64,000 nt of DNA from Butyrivibrio proteoclasticus P6B7 (GTDB lineage Bacteria; Bacillota; Clostridia; Lachnospirales; Lachnospiraceae): NCBI RefSeq assembly GCF_000622085.1, contig NZ_JHWL01000026.1, positions 1-64,000 on the forward strand. Direction: 5' to 3'. Below are positions 8,208 to 19,484 of this stretch, one piece after another. The notes under the pieces were generated by a model. The model was not told the origin of the DNA, ran no database searches, and saw only the letters and a list, made by a program, of their open reading frames with translations. Each line of letters begins with the position of its first letter. The stretch's first letter is position 1. Made by a program: the position numbers and the translations under genes.

Positions 8208-11200
8208 TTATTCAGATTTCTTTTTATTCTGATAAGCAAATATGCCTGCTCCAGATGCAAGGGCGATTACGCCAAAGCCAATGATGATAAAGATAATGAC
8301 ATTGTTGTTGCTTGGCTTAGGATCTGGGCCAACAGGTGGTACTGGAGGATCGATGATCTCTGTTGTTTCTACTGCAACAGTTACGTTGCTGTATGTAAGT
8401 ACCTCTTCGTTACCTGCTACGTCTACAGCTACAAGCTTAAGGTCGAATGGCTCTTTGTCTGCCTCTTCAAGAGTAAGGGCGATTGTGCCACCGTTCTGCT
8501 CAAGTTCTTCTGCTGTGTAAGATCCTACATGCTTCTCACCTCTGAAGATATCAAAGGTTGTAAGTCCCATATTATCGGCAACGTTGATGTTAACGCCGAT
8601 TGAACTCTTGTTATATGTTGTGTTTGACTCGATTCCTGTAGTTACGATACTAGGCTTAGTCATATCTACTGCAAAGTTGATCTCTGCATCTCTAGACTTG
8701 TTATCCTGAGTATTGGATGCTCTGTCCTTAGTGTAAACAGTTACTGAGTAAACACCGTCTTTAGTAAAGTTCTCGCTACCAAGTGTGTATGTGTAAGTCT
8801 TCCAGGTTGTATCTGAACCCTGTGCTGTTACTGTGTAGTCTGAACCCTTGGTAAGCTCTGTAATATCGCCATCGCAGCTGATGGAAATATCTCTGTATGT
8901 AAGCTCATCTACGTTGATCTCAGTGATTGTAATGTCCTTAGGATCATTAGTGTAGTACTCTTCGTTAAGAACCTTAGCTGCGTCTCCAAGTACAAATACT
9001 GAACCATAACGGTTAACTGAGAATACAAGCTCCTCTTCAGACTCATTTCCTGCAAGGTCATAAACCTTAGCTGTAAGAGTATAGAGGTCATCCATGCTCT
9101 TATCATGAGCAAAGTCATCATAGGATACAACAAATCCATCTTCTGTCTCTGTAACAGCGTTTCCAACAGCTACTGGACCGTTGTTAGAACCTGTCATAGT
9201 AACAACAGTTGCTTCCATATCCATGTTCTTATCAACATATTTAACTGTAGGAGCTACTGTTCCGTTGTTAGCTGAGTAGTTCTCAACTCCAGAGAAGTTA
9301 ACTTCTGGTGCAATAGTATCAATTACAAATACATCTGAGATATAGGATGTTGCTGTATTTCCAGCAAGGTCAGTACAGTTGATTACGTAAGCGTATTTAC
9401 CATCCTGATCAAAGGTCATGTATGCTGTGTTATTAAGGTCTGATGTACTAAAGCTGCCAATTGAAGGGAGCTGTGAACCATCTGAAATAGGCTGCATGCC
9501 ATACTCTACAAGGTCAGCATCAAATGTAAGGTCTTCAATATCAAGAGTCGCCACTCTTGCCTTGTTGTAGTACATCTGGTTCATTGCATCGTTGTTGGTA
9601 TATGTAACGTTGACCTTAGGCTCTGTGGTGTCGATGACGAATTCTTCAACTGTTTCCGTTTTCTCGGTACCAAAAATATCATAGGCTGTTACCGTAAAGC
9701 TATATATACCATCTTGATTGAATTCTATTGTAGCTGTGTAAACTCCGTCATCACCAGTAAAGCTAGGAGTTGTAACTGATCCATACTTACTCTGAATATT
9801 AATCACTGATGTAGATTCATCAAAAGAAATATCTTTTACAGTAATTGTTGCTGTTCTAGCCTTGTTGTAATACTTTCCATTTACTGCCTGATTATTGTCA
9901 AAATCAACTGTAAGTTCAGGATCACCTGTATTAACAATAAACCTTGATAATTCTTTTCCTGTTACCTTTGCTCCGTGACCAACAATATCCTTGGCGCAAT
10001 CTGCATTGAGTATGAATTCGTATGCACCCTCTTCACTGATTGTAAAAGTACACGTTCCACCATTTTCATCCCAAGTCCATTCAGGTGAAACTGATGAACC
10101 TGATTCGGATGAATCAAAGTTAGACAATCTAGCTACGCTGATTGCACCTTCAATCGCTTCTATATCAGGATACTTCTCACTTACAGAAATCTTGATAACT
10201 ACAGTTCCCTTTGTATGTTGGAAATCTCCTTTTGTCACAAAAGAGTTATCGCACTGTACATCTATAGTTGGAGCCTTCTTATCAATTACAATCTTATTAC
10301 TCTGCTCTGTAGTAACATTTATAGCCTGTTCTTCTGGATCTTTAGAAAGATCTTCCGCAGTTGTTGTAATGAAGAATTCATCCTCACTTTCATCAGCAAG
10401 CGAAATATTAAATGAATAAATCATTTGCCAACAACGTTTTCCTATAAGTGATTTATTAAGCTGTTTGCTGGTGAGCTTTCCAATATCTGCATTATCTTTT
10501 GTTATTATTGTTTTTCCATCTGCTGTATTAAGGGCATAATTGTCTTTAATGTAAATAGATCCTGTAGCATCAACATCTCTGTAATATCTGGTGTTATCTA
10601 CAACAATGCTTGTATTATATTCATATTCGATTTTTGGTTTATCATCGTCGAATATAACATGGTCGCTGGCCATTTCGATATATGTGCTGTTGCCGGCCTT
10701 ATCAACAACTTTTATGCCTTTTACATAGTGCTCCTGATTATCACGTTTTAAAAACTTGATTTTATTACCACTACCTAATTTCTTATTAGATTCCCAATCA
10801 GTGTAGTATGTATAATAAGCAATTTCACTTTCCTCCACTGGAGTTGCTTCTGCTTCCGGTTCAACCAAAGTAATGGTAGGAATTGCATATACATCACCAT
10901 TAACAACATATATTCCTAACTCATTATCCCAACCAGATTTAGCATCATGTGACAGCTTATTACCTTTGGCATTATAAAGATTATATGTTACGGTCGCGTT
11001 TGGAGCAGTGCTGTCAATTTTTACATTTATGTCACTAATTATATAATAAGGTTCCGGATCATCATCATCATGATACTCAGCAAATACTTCGATTTTATTA
11101 TCGCCCTCTTTACAAAGATCTGATAAATCATAATCTAGTTTATATAAATAACCATTAGGAAGAACCTCCAAAGAAAAATTGTCTTCGGGAATTGTATCCT

Positions 11201-12497
11201 TGTCATCACCACATTTTATAGTTATAGATTCTATAGCATTGCCTGAAGTTCCTCTGATATATAGAACTGGCCTTTTAGCGAAGCTCTCTGTACTACTATT
11301 TGCCGTTGTGTACCATATATCACCATTTTTCATGGATAACCCCAAATAATCATCCAGCTGATTCTGATAATATATAGTACAATCCATTTCATATACTTTT
11401 TCGTTATTTGATTTGTCTATAGCTTTAATTCCATTGATAGTGTATATTCCCATCTTATCCGGCATCCAGCTATAAGTATTGGATTTGGCATCCTTAGTCA
11501 TTAGATATTTATCATTTCCTGACAGAACATATACTTTATCAACTCCACTAGCAGCTCTATTATCTGTTCCTTTATCAACAACATCTGCCTTAAATACTAA
11601 ATCATTTGCTTTATCAGAAAAAATATACTCTCCGACAGTTGGCTTAGGAACAACAACATTACTAATTACAGGCTCAGTACTATCCTTCTTTATAGCAGTT
11701 ACTTTTATTGCATTTGCTTCACCTACACTATCGTAAACTTCAAAAGTATCGCTACCTTCATATGGGTATGTTTCTCCATCGTATTCGATTTCAACGTAAT
11801 ACAATTCACTTACCGTAAAATCAAACGCAAAGTAATTTGAGTTTAGAACATGATATGTTCCATTACTTGATACTGTGGCATATGTATAATCCACGTAATC
11901 AGTTGTCACTCCATTCTCTGTTACAGGTGTGATTTTTCTGATGTTTGTCTTTAATTCAAAATTCGCTTCATCTGGAGCATCAATTGTAATGTCAATATCG
12001 CTAAACTGTAATTCAAGTGAAGGACTTGCAAGTGCATTAGTAGAAGCAAGTTTAGACTCTGCTAAAAGGTCTTCATCTAAAGATTCTTCAGAAGAAGCCT
12101 CATCTGCTGCTTCTTCCTCTTCGCTTGTAGCTTCAGTACTTGCATCGCCTACAGCATCATCGCTGGAGTCACCCTCTGAAGCCTCGCCACTAGCCTCTGT
12201 AGATGCCTCGTCACTGGAATCATCTGAGCCCTCTAATGCGTCATCTGATTCAGATGTGTCACCAGTAGCTGCCTCATCACTTGATTCATCCTGTGAACTA
12301 TTCTCTGTACCCTTGGAATCGTCTGTAGATTCATCGGCAGGTTTCTCCCCATTTGCTGTGTCTTCAGAAGTAGCCTCTGTAGACTCGCTCTCTGCCAATG
12401 CGTTAATAGAAACAAAGTTGCTGCATAACAGCGTGGATACCATCATCATTGGTATCACTCTCATCTTGAGATGAGATAAGAATTTTACCCTTTTCAT
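8208..12497 (-). CDS. Large membrane-anchored surface protein with Ig-like repeats
   Basis: I chose the ATG at 12497 (product begins MKRVKFLSHLK, 1429 residues) because GGAGG lies just upstream. The longer reading from 12530 has no such site. Order: signal peptide (to about residue 36, ALA-ES), a low-complexity Ser/Glu/Asp/Ala/Thr stretch to about 150, then many Ig-like beta domains. At least four successive units start with a D-x-x-x-P motif followed by a YYNKAR-type segment and an end such as DKAGN or DLAGN, each about 95 residues. At the C-terminus a Pro-rich spacer precedes one transmembrane helix (NVIIFIIIGFGVIALASGAG) and a lysine-rich tail. No LPXTG sorting motif is visible, so anchoring is probably by the helix. 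Adhesin or wall-spanning stalk is the likely role; the ligand is unknown. Confidence 0.85.
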   Translation of the reverse strand: MKRVKFLSHLKMRVIPMMMVSTLLCSNFVSINALAESESTEATSEDTANGEKPADESTDDSKGTENSSQDESSDEAATGDTSESDDALEGSDDSSDEASTEASGEASEGDSSDDAVGDASTEATSEEEEAADEASSEESLDEDLLAESKLASTNALASPSLELQFSDIDITIDAPDEANFELKTNIRKITPVTENGVTTDYVDYTYATVSSNGTYHVLNSNYFAFDFTVSELYYVEIEYDGETYPYEGSDTFEVYDSVGEANAIKVTAIKKDSTEPVISNVVVPKPTVGEYIFSDKANDLVFKADVVDKGTDNRAASGVDKVYVLSGNDKYLMTKDAKSNTYSWMPDKMGIYTINGIKAIDKSNNEKVYEMDCTIYYQNQLDDYLGLSMKNGDIWYTTANSSTESFAKRPVLYIRGTSGNAIESITIKCGDDKDTIPEDNFSLEVLPNGYLYKLDYDLSDLCKEGDNKIEVFAEYHDDDDPEPYYIISDINVKIDSTAPNATVTYNLYNAKGNKLSHDAKSGWDNELGIYVVNGDVYAIPTITLVEPEAEATPVEESEIAYYTYYTDWESNKKLGSGNKIKFLKRDNQEHYVKGIKVVDKAGNSTYIEMASDHVIFDDDKPKIEYEYNTSIVVDNTRYYRDVDATGSIYIKDNYALNTADGKTIITKDNADIGKLTSKQLNKSLIGKRCWQMIYSFNISLADESEDEFFITTTAEDLSKDPEEQAINVTTEQSNKIVIDKKAPTIDVQCDNSFVTKGDFQHTKGTVVIKISVSEKYPDIEAIEGAISVARLSNFDSSESGSSVSPEWTWDENGGTCTFTISEEGAYEFILNADCAKDIVGHGAKVTGKELSRFIVNTGDPELTVDFDNNQAVNGKYYNKARTATITVKDISFDESTSVINIQSKYGSVTTPSFTGDDGVYTATIEFNQDGIYSFTVTAYDIFGTEKTETVEEFVIDTTEPKVNVTYTNNDAMNQMYYNKARVATLDIEDLTFDADLVEYGMQPISDGSQLPSIGSFSTSDLNNTAYMTFDQDGKYAYVINCTDLAGNTATSYISDVFVIDTIAPEVNFSGVENYSANNGTVAPTVKYVDKNMDMEATVVTMTGSNNGPVAVGNAVTETEDGFVVSYDDFAHDKSMDDLYTLTAKVYDLAGNESEEELVFSVNRYGSVFVLGDAAKVLNEEYYTNDPKDITITEINVDELTYRDISISCDGDITELTKGSDYTVTAQGSDTTWKTYTYTLGSENFTKDGVYSVTVYTKDRASNTQDNKSRDAEINFAVDMTKPSIVTTGIESNTTYNKSSIGVNINVADNMGLTTFDIFRGEKHVGSYTAEELEQNGGTIALTLEEADKEPFDLKLVAVDVAGNEEVLTYSNVTVAVETTEIIDPPVPPVGPDPKPSNNNVIIFIIIGFGVIALASGAGIFAYQNKKKSE

Positions 12498-12570
12498 ACA
12501 CCCTCCGTTAAGCCTTATAATTTTGAGCATTTATAATGATGAAAAAAATGAAATTATAAAAATTTTATAA

Positions 12571-12610
12571 ACTCAAAATTGAGTATATCGCATAAATCAT
12601 GGGCTCGCAA
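12571..12610 (-). promoter_or_regulatory. Promoter for the Ig-like surface protein, with overlapping palindrome
   Basis: On the minus strand TTGCGA (12605-12610), a 17-bp spacer and TATACT (12582-12587) form a good sigma-A promoter about 85 bp before the start codon. The palindrome ACTCAA-AA-TTGAGT at 12571-12584 touches the -10 box and would cover the start site, so it could be an operator. Confidence 0.55.
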
Positions 12611-12677
12611 TAAATTTTTAAGCGTTTATTAAAATTATGAAATTTTGGAGCACATATTTGATGCGTTTTCTCGGGCG

Positions 12678-12715
12678 TAAAAAAGCGCAGCCCCAGGCAT
12701 ACCCGAGACTGCGCT
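12678..12715 (-). terminator. Rho-independent terminator after groEL
   Basis: The 14-bp stem (outer AGCGCAG/CTGCGCT, inner part with G-U pairs, 4-base loop) is followed on the minus strand by six T residues (12678-12683). It ends the groESL transcript and separates it from the surface-protein gene. Confidence 0.85.
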
Positions 12716-12753
12716 CCGTAATATTTTAAACCACGGATGGTTTCCTTATTCTA

Positions 12754-14397
<1,644 letters not shown>

Positions 14398-14408
14398 TTA
14401 TATTTCAA

Positions 14409-14693
14409 TTATTTGATAATTGCAAGGATATCGTTCTGCTTAACGATGATGTATGTTACGTCATCAAGCTTAACTTCTGTTCCAGCATATTTAGAATAGA
14501 TAACGTTGTCACCCTTCTTAACCTGCATCTTAACTTCTTTACCATCAACGATTCCGCCAGGTCCTACAGCGATAACTTCTGCCTGCTGTGGCTTCTCCTT
14601 CTCTGCTCCTGGAAGAACAATTCCTGACTTAGTAGTCTCCTCAGCCTCAAGAGCCTTAAGTACAACTCTGTCTGCAAGTGGTTCTAACTTCAT
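14409..14693 (-). CDS. groES: Co-chaperonin GroES (10 kDa)
   Basis: The product has 94 residues, full length for GroES. It caps the GroEL ring and controls release of folded protein. Typical segments are [27 protein letters not shown] with the mobile loop (TTKSGIVLP), [29 protein letters not shown] and [13 protein letters not shown]. It is the first gene of the groES-groEL operon, about 50 bp downstream of a perfect CIRCE element, so HrcA repression is expected. The ribosome-binding site is AAAGGAGG. Confidence 0.98.
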   Translation of the reverse strand: MKLEPLADRVVLKALEAEETTKSGIVLPGAEKEKPQQAEVIAVGPGGIVDGKEVKMQVKKGDNVIYSKYAGTEVKLDDVTYIIVKQNDILAIIK

Positions 14694-14740
14694 GATTAAA
14701 GCCTCCTTTATATGTTAAAATAAATATCTTTTACTATTTG

Positions 14741-14767
14741 TTAGCACTCTAATGTTTTGAGTGCTAA
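14741..14767 (-). promoter_or_regulatory. CIRCE operator (HrcA-binding site) of groESL
   Basis: A perfect match to the CIRCE consensus TTAGCACTC-N9-GAGTGCTAA, located between the probable promoter and groES. HrcA binding here represses groESL until heat or misfolding stress. HrcA itself is not in the window. Confidence 0.97.
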
Positions 14768-14885
14768 CCTCTAAGAACATATACTACTTGCTTAGTGCAT
14801 GTTCTGCAAGTGGATGTTTTTTGGTATATCAAAAGATATCTCTATATAGCTCCCACTTTCTCTCTTAATCTTCGTTTTTCTACCG

Positions 14886-17800
14886 TTATCCCTTCATAAG
14901 GTCGAAAATACTGATCTGGTTGGAGTCTGGAATGTCTCCAAGTAGACCCATATCAGACATTTTGTCGATAACAGTCTGAGGACACTTGGTCCTTTGTCTG
15001 AAGTCATCCTTAGACAGGAAAGGCCCGTCTTTAGCAGCTTCCACGATCTGGTCTGCGGCCTTTTCACCCATACCATCAATACTTGTAAGTGCTGGCATGA
15101 TCTTATCACCAATAACCTGGAAGTCTCTGGACTTAACCTTGAAGATGTCGATAGGCATGAATTCAATACCTCTTTCATACATCTCCTCTACAAGCCTCAT
15201 ATCACCGTATTCAGCCTGCTGAGCATTGGTAAGCTCATCCTTCCTGTTCTGATAATCTCTCATAATGGCATGAAGATGATTCTCTCCAAGACACATATGC
15301 TCATAGTTGAAGGCCTTAGCTCTTATACTAAACCAGGCAGCATAGAACGCCTGAGGTATATAAACCTTAAAGTAAGCGATTCTCCAGGCCATCATAACGT
15401 AAGCGGCAGCATGAGCCTTAGGGAACATGTACTTGATCTTTTCACAGGACCAGATGTACCAGTCTGGCACGCCGTGTTCTGTCATGTCCTTTTTCCACTC
15501 AGGCCAGTTGCCTTCCTTACCCTTGGCAACCTTACCCTTACGGACAGCCTCCATGATCTTGAAGGACTCAGACTTATCAAGGCCCTTCTGGATCAGGTAG
15601 ATCATGATATCATCTCGACAACAGATACAGGTATCGATGGTGGCTGTGCCCTCCTGAATAAGGGTCTGAGCGTTACCAAGCCATACGTCCGTACCATGAG
15701 AAAGACCTGAAATACGGATAAGATGGGACAAGGATGAAGGCTTGGCATCGATAACCATCTGCATAGCGAAGTCTGTACCAAACTCAGGAAGTCCAAGACA
15801 TCCAAGCTTAGTTCCGCCAAGCTGCTCCGGTGTTACGTTAAGAGCAGTTGTGTTCATAAACAGGCTCATAACATTCTTATCATCCAGTGGCACCAGCTTA
15901 GGATCAAGACCTGTGCAGTCCTGAAGGAATCTGATCATGGTAGGATCATCGTGTCCGAGAATATCAAGCTTAAGCAGGTTGTGGTCGATGGAGTGATAAT
16001 CGTAGTGTGTAGTTATGGTAGCCGTTGTCATATCGTTGGCAGGGTGCTGAACAGGGCAAAAAGAGTTAATGTCCTCTCCCACAGGAAGAACGATGATTCC
16101 ACCCGGGTGCTGACCTGTACCTCTTCTAATACCGGTACATCCCTGAACAATACGGTTAATCTCACTCTTTCTCTTACTTACGCCGATTCCGTCGTAATAT
16201 TTTTTTACAAAGCCGTAGGCTGTCTTATCGGCAAGAGAAGCTATGGTTCCAGCTCTGAAGGTCTGGCCGTAACCAAAGATAACCTCTGTATACTTGTGGG
16301 CCTTGGACTGATACTCACCTGAGAAGTTAAGGTCGATATCAGGCTCCTTGTCTCCCTTGAATCCAAGGAAGGTCTCGAAAGGAATGTCAAAGCCGTCCTT
16401 ATACATCATGGTTCCGCACTTAGGGCATCTCTTATCTGGCATATCGCAGCCGGAATTACCACCAAAGGCAAGAACCTCTTCTGAATCAAAGTCACTGTAT
16501 TTACACTTAGGGCACACGTAGTGCGGGCTAAGGGAGTTAACCTCTGTAATACCAGAAGTGAAGGCAACGAAGGAGGATCCAACGGAACCACGGGAACCTA
16601 CCAGGTATCCGTCCTCATTGGACTTCCAAACCAGCTTCTGGGCAATGATATACATAACGGCGAATCCGTTCTTGATAATAGAGTTAAGCTCTCTTTCAAG
16701 ACGCTCCTGAACTATCTCAGGAAGCTCGTCGCCGTAGATCTGATGAGCCTTGTCGTAACAGATCTTGGTCAGGATCTCATCAGAATTCTCAATGACAGGA
16801 GGACATTTATCAGGGCGTACCGGAGATATACTCTCGCACATATCCAGGATCTTCCTGGTGTTGTCGATGACAATCTCCCTGGCCTTATCGCCGCCCAGGT
16901 AGTCAAACTCCTCCATCATTTCATCTGTAGTTCTAAGGTAAAGAGGAGCAGGCTCCTCATCATCCATACCCTTACCAGCCATAATAATGGTTCTGTAGAT
17001 CTCATCCTCAGGATCAAGGAAATGGGCATCACAGGTAGCAACAACGGGCTTGTTAAACTCTTCTCCCAGCTTAACAATCTCTTTGTTAATCTCTCTGATA
17101 TCATCGTCGCTATTGATGTCTTCGTATCTCTCAGAGCCCACCATGAAGTGGTTGTTGGCAACAGGCTGGATTTCCAGATAGTCATAGAAATCAACTAGTC
17201 TTGCGATTTCTTCAGGTGGCCTTCCCTCAACAACAGCGCCGTAGAGCTCACCTGCGCAGCAGGCGCTTCCTACGATAAGGCCCTCTCTGTACTTGATAAG
17301 CTCACTCTTAGGAATAAGAGGGAATCTTCTAAAGTAGTCGATATGGGACTTACTTACAAGGGTATAAAGATTAACTCTGCCAAGGGTGTTCTTGGCAAGG
17401 ATAATGCAGTGGTTAGGGCGAAGGTGCCTTATCATCTCAGGAGTTGGCTTACCAAGGATGTTAACGTCGGTAAGGGTCTTGGCATCCTTCTCCTCAAGCA
17501 TAGGCACGAATTTATTAAAGATAAGAGCTGTACACTCCGCATCATCAACAGCTCTGTGGTGGTGATCAAGAACAACGTTAAGGGTCTTGGCCACTGCATC
17601 AAGGGTGTGCTTAGCCTGCAGTGGGAAGAAGTATCTTGAAAGCCACAGTGTATCTACTGTTGTATAATCCGCATCAATTCCCAGCTCTTTACAGTTCTGG
17701 TTAATAAAGCTGATATCAAAGCCAACGTTGTGTCCTACAAGAACTGCGTCCTTACAGAACTCAACGAACTTAGGAATGATAACCTCTCTGGTTGGGGCAT

Positions 17801-19439
17801 CCATAACCATCTCATCATTGATGCTGGTGAGCTTCTCGATTCTGTATGGAATCGGAACCTGTGGATTGATAAACTCAGAGAATCTCTCAACGATCTCGCC
17901 ATTCCTGATCTTAACGGCACCAATCTCGATAATCTTATTCTTAATAGGCGAAAAGCCTGTGGTCTCTATATCAAATACAACGAAGGTTGTGTCTCTAAGG
18001 GGCTGACCCTTGTCGTTTACAACTATTTCCTTAAGGTCATCAACAAGATAAGCCTCTACGCCCAGGATCAGTTTAAAGAAATCCTGTCTGTCGATAGGAG
18101 GCTCTCCAGCCTCTTTCCTTCTCTTTTTCTCATCAGAATAAAGATCTTCCCAGACGTGGTTAGCATCTGTAAGAGCCTGAACTACGCCGTGGTCAGTGAT
18201 GGCGATACCTGGCATTCCCCACTTATAGGCCTGCTTAACGATGTCCTTAACCTCAGAAACACCGTCCATATCACTCATCTTGGTATGGCAGTGAAGCTCT
18301 ACTCTCTTAACATCTGCAAGGTCCTTCCTCTTAGTAGTAAAGTCAGGGATCTTCTTAACGCCAGAAACCGACTGAATTGACAGCTCATGATCAAACTTAT
18401 CAACGGCGGCAATACCCTTTATCTTAACGAAGGCGCCTGGCTTAATGTCCTTGCAGATATCAGGCACATCCTCGGTCTTAACGAACATCTTAACTGTGAT
18501 GGTATCTGTAAAGTCAGTAACGTCATAGATGAGGATACTCTTCTCGTTTCTGATATCTCTTTTATCAAAGGATGAAATCTGGCCGTGGATTGTGACCTCT
18601 CCAAGCTCGCCCACAAGGTCCACCAGCTTCATAGCTTCATCGTCAAAGTCACGTCCAAAAACAACGTCCGGATTGTCAGATCTCTTATAGCTTCCGCCAA
18701 AGTCACGCTTTCCAAAGGATTTACCCTTAGTAAAGGTCTGCTTAGCTCCTGCCTGAGGATTGCCAGCGCCTGCCCCTGCACTCTGAGCCTCCTTGGCCTC
18801 TTTAGCTTCCTGCTTCTGTCTTTCCTTTTCTTCCTTCTGAAGTCTCTTTTCCTCAGACTTCTTCTCAGCATCTTCAAGCTTCTGCATAAGCTTGGCTGAC
18901 TCTGCAGAATAGTCTGGCTCTTCAGTGTCCTTATCTACCTGGATGAATTCAGGCGAAAAGGTGGCATCAAGACCGCACCTTTCATTGACGATCTTGGACA
19001 GTACTCTAATAAGGTCAGGAGCCTTCTTCTGACCTATAACGCTGTCTTCAAGCTGCATTATTACGTTGTTTTCATCTGGGTATGAAAAAGAAGCAGAACG
19101 AAAAAGACTATACTCAATATGGTCATAGTCTTTAAGTTCCATCTCGATGCTCTCTCTATAAAGATCCAAAAGGTTCTCAGGAGTATACTGGGCAGAAAGA
19201 CTGAACTTCTCGTAAATCTTAACAGTAAGGTCCTGATTGCCAAATAACTGCTTCTTGATATTGTTCTCAGTCTTGATGATGTCTGACTTATCAATTAGCT
19301 TGTTACTTGAAATATATATTCGAATAAAATCCTGTTTCCTTGTGGTGGAGACTTTGGTAACCTCCGTCTGCTCCATGGCCTCACTGGTTCGTGAGTCCAA
19401 CTTCAAGGCAGGAAAAACGTCAAAGAAACTTTTCCCCAT
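14886..19439 (-). CDS. polC: DNA polymerase III alpha subunit, PolC type
   Basis: This replicative polymerase with built-in proofreading is typical of low-GC Gram-positives. It has 1517 residues, somewhat longer than the usual roughly 1440. Order: N-terminal domain, a Lys/Glu/Ala/Gln-rich low-complexity linker at about 190-240, an OB-fold (VTIHGQISSFDKRDIRN), PHP segment (ELHCHTKMSDMDG at about 383), DEDDh exonuclease (FVVFDIETTGFSP at about 488), then the remaining PHP half, a zinc-binding Cys cluster (CPKC at about 978, CPKCGTMM at about 1015), and the polymerase core (PDIDLNFSGEYQ at about 1035). The start ATG at 19439 has AAAGGGGAG upstream. It is the last gene of the ispG-side housekeeping block, as in many Firmicutes. 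Confidence 0.97.
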   Translation of the reverse strand: MGKSFFDVFPALKLDSRTSEAMEQTEVTKVSTTRKQDFIRIYISSNKLIDKSDIIKTENNIKKQLFGNQDLTVKIYEKFSLSAQYTPENLLDLYRESIEMELKDYDHIEYSLFRSASFSYPDENNVIMQLEDSVIGQKKAPDLIRVLSKIVNERCGLDATFSPEFIQVDKDTEEPDYSAESAKLMQKLEDAEKKSEEKRLQKEEKERQKQEAKEAKEAQSAGAGAGNPQAGAKQTFTKGKSFGKRDFGGSYKRSDNPDVVFGRDFDDEAMKLVDLVGELGEVTIHGQISSFDKRDIRNEKSILIYDVTDFTDTITVKMFVKTEDVPDICKDIKPGAFVKIKGIAAVDKFDHELSIQSVSGVKKIPDFTTKRKDLADVKRVELHCHTKMSDMDGVSEVKDIVKQAYKWGMPGIAITDHGVVQALTDANHVWEDLYSDEKKRRKEAGEPPIDRQDFFKLILGVEAYLVDDLKEIVVNDKGQPLRDTTFVVFDIETTGFSPIKNKIIEIGAVKIRNGEIVERFSEFINPQVPIPYRIEKLTSINDEMVMDAPTREVIIPKFVEFCKDAVLVGHNVGFDISFINQNCKELGIDADYTTVDTLWLSRYFFPLQAKHTLDAVAKTLNVVLDHHHRAVDDAECTALIFNKFVPMLEEKDAKTLTDVNILGKPTPEMIRHLRPNHCIILAKNTLGRVNLYTLVSKSHIDYFRRFPLIPKSELIKYREGLIVGSACCAGELYGAVVEGRPPEEIARLVDFYDYLEIQPVANNHFMVGSERYEDINSDDDIREINKEIVKLGEEFNKPVVATCDAHFLDPEDEIYRTIIMAGKGMDDEEPAPLYLRTTDEMMEEFDYLGGDKAREIVIDNTRKILDMCESISPVRPDKCPPVIENSDEILTKICYDKAHQIYGDELPEIVQERLERELNSIIKNGFAVMYIIAQKLVWKSNEDGYLVGSRGSVGSSFVAFTSGITEVNSLSPHYVCPKCKYSDFDSEEVLAFGGNSGCDMPDKRCPKCGTMMYKDGFDIPFETFLGFKGDKEPDIDLNFSGEYQSKAHKYTEVIFGYGQTFRAGTIASLADKTAYGFVKKYYDGIGVSKRKSEINRIVQGCTGIRRGTGQHPGGIIVLPVGEDINSFCPVQHPANDMTTATITTHYDYHSIDHNLLKLDILGHDDPTMIRFLQDCTGLDPKLVPLDDKNVMSLFMNTTALNVTPEQLGGTKLGCLGLPEFGTDFAMQMVIDAKPSSLSHLIRISGLSHGTDVWLGNAQTLIQEGTATIDTCICCRDDIMIYLIQKGLDKSESFKIMEAVRKGKVAKGKEGNWPEWKKDMTEHGVPDWYIWSCEKIKYMFPKAHAAAYVMMAWRIAYFKVYIPQAFYAAWFSIRAKAFNYEHMCLGENHLHAIMRDYQNRKDELTNAQQAEYGDMRLVEEMYERGIEFMPIDIFKVKSRDFQVIGDKIMPALTSIDGMGEKAADQIVEAAKDGPFLSKDDFRQRTKCPQTVIDKMSDMGLLGDIPDSNQISIFDLMKG

Positions 19440-19484
19440 AGCTCCCCTTTATAATACATCCATGTCGCGTCTGTTCGACTAATA

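Noticed and set aside
11929..12474. Plus-strand frame of 181 codons rich in Ser and Ala
   Set aside because: It is the antisense of the Ser/Glu/Asp/Ala low-complexity part of the surface protein, where stop codons are rare on the other strand.
14994..18380. Several plus-strand frames of 100-240 codons opposite polC
   Set aside because: polC is complete with all domains; the opposite frames lack start signals and recognisable features.
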